A stretch of 58,530 nucleotides of DNA from Nocardia nova NBRC 15556 (GTDB lineage: Bacteria > Actinomycetota > Actinomycetes > Mycobacteriales > Mycobacteriaceae): the NCBI RefSeq assembly GCF_001613005.1, contig NZ_BDBN01000067.1, forward strand, positions 1-58,530, in the 5' to 3' direction. Every line of letters begins with the position of its first letter. Position 1 is the first letter of the stretch. The position numbers were made by a program, and so were the translations under genes. Below the pieces are notes generated by a model. It was not told where the DNA came from. It searched no databases and saw only the letters and a program-made list of their open reading frames with translations. Shown one piece after another: positions 55,101 to 58,530 of the stretch.

Positions 55101-56914
55101 TGAAAAGTCTTGCCGGAGGTGGCGAAGGAGTTCACCATCTCGGCCTGCCCCGAATTCAGGCCGCGCCCACCGTGATTGGCGGCGAACTCGACCTCCGCGG
55201 CCTCGATCGCCGAGATCGGGATCGTCGCGCCCCGGTCGAAGCCGGCGATATTGATCAGCCGCCGCTCAGCGGCGACGATCTCCGGCGAGGTGTAGAGGGT
55301 GGATCCGGCGGTGACATACACGCTGGTGCCATCCGCACGCGCCAATGCCGGTATCGCGGCGGTGGTGTCGTGATCGCCGCGCGGGATCGACGACGGCGGC
55401 GCGAGCGCGGCCGCCATCACCGCATCGACACCGGCCTGCCACTGGCTGGGGTCGATCCGGCCCCGGAGCTGGCGGTGGGCTTCGGCGCGTAGGTGGTGTT
55501 CTTGCCACGTCGCGCGCTGAGCGGACACGGTATCGATCACCGACGCTGCGATCTCGGCGGCCCACCGGTCGGTCACGGCCTGCCGGATCTCGGCCTGACG
55601 CCCCATCACCGCGGCGACCGTCGCGTCCACGGCCTGCTCGCCACCGAGAATCCCGGCGGCTTGGGCGCGCCAGTCGCGGCGCTGCTCGGCCCGCGATCGG
55701 GCGGCGTGTTTGCCGCCGCGGGTCGCCAGTGTCGCTTCCTCACCGAGCCTGAGCAGCTCTTTCGGTGTCGGCTGCCGGTGGTGCTTGGACTGGAATTCCG
55801 ACGACAACTGAGCCAGCCGGGTGGTGATGGCTTCGGCGCGGGTCGACCACGCACGCATCAATTCCTCCGGCATTCCGTCGATCTCGCGGACGCGCCGCTT
55901 GTGCAGATCGACGCCGGCGGTGTCGACGAACCGCACGCCGAGGGCCTGCTCGAGGTGGTGCTCCAACCTCGTGTTGTACAGCTCGGACGCCGGGACGTTG
56001 TGCCGGTAGATCATCCGGCCGTCCAGTGACCCCCACTGACGGTCGCTGACCCGGCGGACCTTGTTGGCGATGACGACGTGGGTGTGCAGATCCGGGTCAC
56101 CGGCGCGGGAATCGCGGTGGGTGAACCCTGTGGCGATCAAGCCTTCGACGTCGACCTGGCGGACACTGCCGCGGCCGACGCGGGTGTAAGTCGCGTGTTC
56201 CTCCAGATATGCCAAGGCCTCGCCGATCGCGGCGTTGTGGGCCGTCTCGATCTTCTCGGCGATCTCGCGCGGCGCCAGCGCCCACAGCGCCGACACCGAC
56301 TTCACCGGGGAGAACGTGAGGTCGAACCCGGCAACGGATTTCGTGTTCGGCCGGGAGGCGCGCGCGATCCAGCCCGACAGCTCCCGATCATCAGCCGGGG
56401 TCCGCCCGAATTCCTCACCGAACATCGCCAGAGCGACGTCGGTGCGGATCTGCTCACGCACCTCCGGCGGGATCTTGGCGTACTCGATGAGGCCTCGCGC
56501 CCGGTTGTATTCGGCATAGGCGCGGGCGCACTCGAATCGGTAGCCGGCCTCGGCGACCACATACCGGTTATGGGGGCGCCCGAGCTGGGCCATCTTCGCG
56601 CCATAGAGGCGGGCCACCCGCGGCGAGACCCCCTCGGCCATCTGCTCGGCCGCCAGCTGCGCGACGATCGCGTCGGCGTTCGGATGCATCCCGCGACCGA
56701 ACAACGCCCGCATCTGGGATTCGGTGACGACGTCGCCCTCGACGATATCCAGGGCACCCAACCCCGACCCCATCCAGCACCCCGGGGACTCGCCGCGCTC
56801 ACTGTAATAGTCGGCAAGCTGTTGCGCGCCACGGTCATTGGCGTCATTCGTGGCGATATACCGCAGGTAATACTCATAGCCATCGCCGGACGCAATCTTC
56901 GCCAGCGACATCAT
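52181..56914 (-). CDS. traA: TraA-type MobF relaxase-helicase
   Basis: A 1577-residue conjugative relaxase-helicase. N-terminal MobF domain: catalytic Tyr cluster GYEYYLRY (Y13-Y19) and His triad THRDSRAGDPDLHTHV (H266, H277, H279). C-terminal superfamily 1 helicase: Walker A APAGTGKTTA (about 609-618), TTLVVIDEIAKTG (Walker B), AIGDDHQLSSVAAGG (motif III), YAGTIDSSQGLTVD and YVAMTRARAGAY (motifs V and VI). The tail of about 500 residues is helical and charged. It would nick its oriT, unwind the plasmid and enter the recipient as the leading protein. ATG at 56914; a second ATG follows it. The G-run region upstream is a candidate control or oriT region. Confidence 0.93.
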   Translation of the reverse strand: MMSLAKIASGDGYEYYLRYIATNDANDRGAQQLADYYSERGESPGCWMGSGLGALDIVEGDVVTESQMRALFGRGMHPNADAIVAQLAAEQMAEGVSPRVARLYGAKMAQLGRPHNRYVVAEAGYRFECARAYAEYNRARGLIEYAKIPPEVREQIRTDVALAMFGEEFGRTPADDRELSGWIARASRPNTKSVAGFDLTFSPVKSVSALWALAPREIAEKIETAHNAAIGEALAYLEEHATYTRVGRGSVRQVDVEGLIATGFTHRDSRAGDPDLHTHVVIANKVRRVSDRQWGSLDGRMIYRHNVPASELYNTRLEHHLEQALGVRFVDTAGVDLHKRRVREIDGMPEELMRAWSTRAEAITTRLAQLSSEFQSKHHRQPTPKELLRLGEEATLATRGGKHAARSRAEQRRDWRAQAAGILGGEQAVDATVAAVMGRQAEIRQAVTDRWAAEIAASVIDTVSAQRATWQEHHLRAEAHRQLRGRIDPSQWQAGVDAVMAAALAPPSSIPRGDHDTTAAIPALARADGTSVYVTAGSTLYTSPEIVAAERRLINIAGFDRGATIPISAIEAAEVEFAANHGGRGLNSGQAEMVNSFATSGKTFQVAVAPAGTGKTTAMRVLVDAWTSQGGKVLGLAPTGSAAAQLHADTGATTATVDMLATHVDRYLAGTDITDIPEWATAIGPTTLVVIDEIAKTGTLTLDKAIVWLAEHGATIRAIGDDHQLSSVAAGGVIRDIIDTAGATELTQVMRFADPAESAASLALREGDQAAIGYYIDHSRVQVGVLGDVAERAYQAWAADTATGLDSVLLAPTRDMVRALNARARVDRITAERRTGPEVTLSDGLSASAGDVITTRRNHYRLRISTTDHVRNGYRWTVREVHPDGRITAAHIGSGRRVTLPADYVTAHTTLGYAGTIDSSQGLTVDTSHTVLTGREHRAQLYVAMTRARAGAYAYLGTAGSGDEHFGYTYDAIHPPTAVDLLTDILGRDGTQTSAATAARDAADPRRQLAGVVDSYIDALGAVTEFHLGPDRIAEITTAAEQIAPGVTDADAWPVLRQHLALIAVAGRDPIGELAAAAAARELGTADDIAAVLDWRLDPTGHQPDPAGGPLAWIPAAPDALADTPEATHLREVYDAIHQAATDIRATATAWDADSAPRWAQPLLAADRDLVADLAVWRAAQHVPDHDRRPTGPDRYPVVERRTQQDLSRDVAAAVGDLDGPARRWATVAGELDERLPRDPYWPVLAERLDIAHAAGVDVDQTARAAMARPLPDEQPAAALRWRLTEHLDPAVRGHDDYARVKAEIAADPWRRLHDGRLERAATHRRNRLSYSLIEDAPRLWGEYNDRYQHGSHVDRAHAETARLAEQAAAINAVRDKRVAARDAEIAARKAEQDWSTERGTTVSVPWWKPFGEDADRIRAEHEARLTALRQACNDTRDAATAAREAARLVKIDAVLAAGPEHGWDDILARATDTGDHARRIADAAQRDREFDQDMSEYQQQRQQLADDLTEIDAETARRESLTPTQRDLENRARTELYGEEPAQPEQHSGVDPMDDATRSRYLGMNHDTSHDHGLDV

Positions 56915-57002
56915 GAATCCAGGCTACGCCGCTCCCGATATCGTCGTTATCGTCTCGTGACCTGGGAGCATGAGGTGTGAGAATTATCTATTGGAGTGAG
57001 TA

Positions 57003-57073
57003 GGTGGGGGGGAATGTGTGGGGGGGGGAATGTGTGTGGGGGGGGAATGTGGGGGGGAATGTGGGGGTGAGGG
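57003..57073 (+). repeat. G-run array, potential G-quadruplex
   Basis: Five runs of 7, 9, 8, 7 and 5 G's (57006-57012, 57020-57028, 57038-57045, 57051-57057, 57063-57067) separated by AATGTG/AATGTGTG linkers, then a GGG. The repeated unit is about GGGGGGGAATGTG. The G-rich strand is the plus strand. Confidence 0.8.
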
Positions 57074-57155
57074 TAGTGGGTGAGTGGTTTGTGGTGGTAA
57101 TGGTGTGAGGGGATTTGTGGGTTGTGGTGTGGTGATAGGGGTTGTGTGTGCCCTT

Positions 57156-57176
57156 GCCACCACAATTGTCGGTGGC
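57156..57176. repeat. Inverted repeat next to the G-run region
   Basis: GCCACC-ACAATTGTC-GGTGGC, with a CAATTG centre, about 240 bp upstream of traA. It could be part of the TraA oriT. Confidence 0.5.
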
Positions 57177-57241
57177 TGCGTGTGAATGGGGCAGTCTGAA
57201 ATGTGAGTGCCTGAGCTGGCGAAAGGGCCGGGTGCGTCGGT

Positions 57242-57574
57242 TCAGCTGCGTGGGGTGTACATGATGACGGCGACGCCGAGTAGGCAGATTGCGGCGCCGG
57301 TGATGTCCCAGCGGTCGGGCCGGAAGCCGTCGAATGCCATGCCCCACAGCAGGGAGCCGGCGACGAAGATGCCGCCGTAGGCGGCGAGGATGCGTCCGAA
57401 GTTCGCGTCCGGTTGCAGGGTGGCGACGAATCCGTAGATTCCGAGGGCGATGATGCCCGCGCCGATCCAGGCCCAGCCGCGGTGTTCGCGCACGCCTTGC
57501 CAGACCAGCCACGCGCCGCCGATCTCGGCGATAGCGGCCAGGACGAACAGCAGGATCGAACGCGCGACGGTCAT
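57242..57574 (-). CDS. YnfA/UPF0060-family membrane protein
   Basis: A 110-residue membrane protein from the ATG at 57574, the usual start and length for YnfA (an earlier ATG at 57601 adds nine residues). Four membrane spans: LLFVLAAIAEIGGAWLVWQG, GWAWIGAGIIALGIYGFVAT, GRILAAYGGIFVAGSLLWGM and WDITGAAICLLGVAVIMYTP. The EIGGAW...W-x-x-x-R-E and AAYGG motifs are those of the family, which is related to small multidrug transporters. Substrate unknown. Confidence 0.88.
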   Translation of the reverse strand: MTVARSILLFVLAAIAEIGGAWLVWQGVREHRGWAWIGAGIIALGIYGFVATLQPDANFGRILAAYGGIFVAGSLLWGMAFDGFRPDRWDITGAAICLLGVAVIMYTPRS

Positions 57575-57622
57575 GGTCGCCGAGCCTACGAAACCGGTCA
57601 TCCGGCGTTTCGCTTCGTGCGA

Positions 57623-58123
57623 TCAGGTCGTCGCATCCGGCGGTAGTCCTCGACCGCATCGGCGGCGCCGTCTGGCGATGAGCGTTGCGTCGTTGTCAGG
57701 CCGGCGGTGTCGGCGCCGGGCGAGGGTGAGGGTGGCCCACACGGTCTTGTGCTCGGGGAATCGGGTGCAGCCCCATGCGGTGGCGAGCAGGTCGATCAGG
57801 ATCATGCCGCGCCCGCCGGTGTGATCGGGGGCGCGCGGACGGGGGTTGCCGTGTCCGGTGTCGTCGACTTCGATGCGCAGCAGGCTCCGGTCTTCGTGCA
57901 GGGATATCCGGCATCGGCGCGGCCCCTGCCCGTGGCGCAGCGCGTTGCTGGCCAGCTCGTCGAACACCAGGATCGCGTCGTCGGCCGCGACACACGCAGT
58001 CGATGCCAGCAGCTCACGCACCTGCGCCCGCGCCCGCGCCGGGGTGATCGGGTCCAGGTCGATCTCCAGCGTGGCGCCGCGTGCGGTGTCGCTGCGCGAA
58101 TCGCCGAGCACCGGTGCCGTCAC
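57623..58123 (-). CDS. RsbW-like ATPase (anti-sigma kinase type)
   Basis: A 166-residue GHKL ATPase from the GTG at 58123, preceded by GGAGGCGAGGTC. The N box is FDELASNALRHG, G1 is VDDTGHGNP and G2 is TGGRGMILIDLLATAWG, the RsbW/SpoIIAB pattern. Such proteins bind or phosphorylate anti-sigma antagonists or act as stand-alone regulators in actinobacteria. The C-terminus is very basic. No sigma factor or antagonist gene is adjacent. Divergent from the promoter at 58247. Confidence 0.85.
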   Translation of the reverse strand: MTAPVLGDSRSDTARGATLEIDLDPITPARARAQVRELLASTACVAADDAILVFDELASNALRHGQGPRRCRISLHEDRSLLRIEVDDTGHGNPRPRAPDHTGGRGMILIDLLATAWGCTRFPEHKTVWATLTLARRRHRRPDNDATLIARRRRRCGRGLPPDATT

Positions 58124-58246
58124 GACCTCGCCTCCTTCTGTGCGCTCGGGCACCTCGGATCTACCCGGTCCCCACGCTGTGAAACCCGCCCGCCGGGTGA
58201 CATAAACACTCATCAACCGGTGATCGAAAATCTGTCATGTCAGGTG

Positions 58247-58275
58247 TAGACATTCGCTGATGATCGTTCTAGAGT
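58247..58275 (+). promoter_or_regulatory. Sigma-70-type promoter at the right end
   Basis: TAGACA (58247-58252), 17 bp, TAGAGT (58270-58275). It directs transcription rightwards, out of the window. Confidence 0.6.
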
Positions 58276-58280
58276 CGCTG

Positions 58281-58468
58281 TCGTTCGAATCAATAAGTCC
58301 AAGTGGCCGGGCAGGTGAACTGCCCGGAAGAAGTAAGTTCCACCGTCCCCTTCCGGCGGATGACTGATAGACCCGGAGCAGTTGGCCGGACCTGCCGGAA
58401 GGGGACGGAGCATCACCGAACAACCGAGTTCGCAAGCACCACAAGAAGTCCGGCGGTCCAGGAGGTGG
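58281..58468 (+). promoter_or_regulatory. Structured leader RNA region
   Basis: Downstream of the promoter: stem CCGGGCAG-GTGAA-CTGCCCGG (58307-58327) and a 15-bp-arm stem CCGTCCCCTTCCGGC / GCCGGAAGGGGACGG (58343-58357 and 58394-58408), then AGGAGGTGG at 58460-58468. No complete gene follows before the edge. It looks like a long structured 5' leader. Confidence 0.6.
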
Positions 58469-58530
58469 TCACTGACGAATCGTTGCTCAGTTCCGCATCC
58501 GGGAACGCATCGGATGCGGTGTGTGAAAGC

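Larger units (their letters stand above)
56915..57241. other. traA upstream region with strand-biased repeats
   Basis: 327 bp without a gene. It holds the G-run array at 57003-57073, a further G/T-rich stretch to 57150 and the inverted repeat at 57156-57176. The extreme G-versus-C skew over about 150 bp is unlike anything else in the window. Confidence 0.7.

Noticed and set aside
53156..55492. 778-codon plus-strand frame opposite traA
   Set aside because: Lies wholly inside the helicase part of traA; Gly/Val-rich mirror frame without a domain.

Overview
The window is very GC-rich DNA with GTG/TTG starts, many ATGA/TGATG gene overlaps, a WhiB-type Fe-S regulator, DUF4913 and RRQRL-like proteins and a TraA-type MobF relaxase. 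This points to a mycolic-acid actinobacterium (Nocardia, Rhodococcus or Gordonia like). It carries one replication protein, one ParA/ParB/parS partition locus, a coupling protein, two different relaxases and a tyrosine recombinase beside a dif-like site, so it is a conjugative or mobilisable plasmid, or a large part of one. A promoter and structured leader at the right end point off the edge. The reading frame of the first gene stays open if the two ends are joined, so the window may be a complete circle opened inside that gene's leader. This is inference.

Layout. 1-4.3 kb: a MerR/HspR-like regulator and small unknown proteins. 4.3-6.2 kb: two paralogous family 2 glycosyltransferases. 6.2-8.4 kb: a sparse region with a 19-residue hydrophobic peptide frame, an unknown protein and a PNPOx-like flavin protein. 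8.8-10.7 kb: a secreted Pro/Ala-rich protein with a C-terminal nuclease-like domain, followed by a SUKH (SMI1/KNR4) protein, read as a toxin-immunity pair. 11.5-14 kb: an excisionase-like regulator facing a phage-type cytosine-5 DNA methyltransferase across three 20-bp palindromes, then an ASCH-like protein. 14.2-22.8 kb: two paralogous TetR-like regulators whose upstream regions, plus one orphan site, share TGAGAY-N5-GTCTCA; a ROK-like protein; the recombinase with its 28-bp 11-6-11 site; and a PadR/membrane-protein pair. 22.9-29 kb: a membrane protein with a pentapeptide-repeat protein, a NERD nuclease-like protein, a GNAT-like protein, a DUF3800-like protein and small unknowns.

29-38.3 kb (minus strand): one long conjugation-type operon with mostly overlapping genes: small protein, membrane protein, WhiB-HTH protein, VirD4-like coupling protein, DUF4913 protein, CHC2/TOPRIM protein, small protein, RRQRL-like large protein, small protein. 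Facing it at 38.5-40.7 kb is a GntR-P-loop kinase fusion followed, with a 4-bp overlap, by a guanylate-kinase-like/DHDPS-aldolase fusion. The gap between the divergent units holds two inverted CTGAAC-N-GTTCAG sites, so the fused regulator may control transfer. 40.7-46.2 kb: ribbon-helix-helix protein, Rep, inositol-phosphatase-like enzyme, DUF6011-like protein, parS, ParB, ParA and a second small DNA-binding protein. 46.2-50.6 kb: a membrane protein with a CGATCGCG-rich tail, then MobC and a MobP-type relaxase. 50.6-52.1 kb: two overlapping unknown reading frames joined at a G9 tract. 52.2-56.9 kb: the 1577-residue TraA relaxase-helicase, with a strongly strand-biased G-run repeat in its 5' region. 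57.2-58.1 kb: a YnfA-like membrane protein and an RsbW-like ATPase.

The most unusual elements are the two kinase fusions with their operators opposite the transfer operon, the shared TetR operator network, the dif-like site with its recombinase, the G-run array near traA, and the G9 junction.
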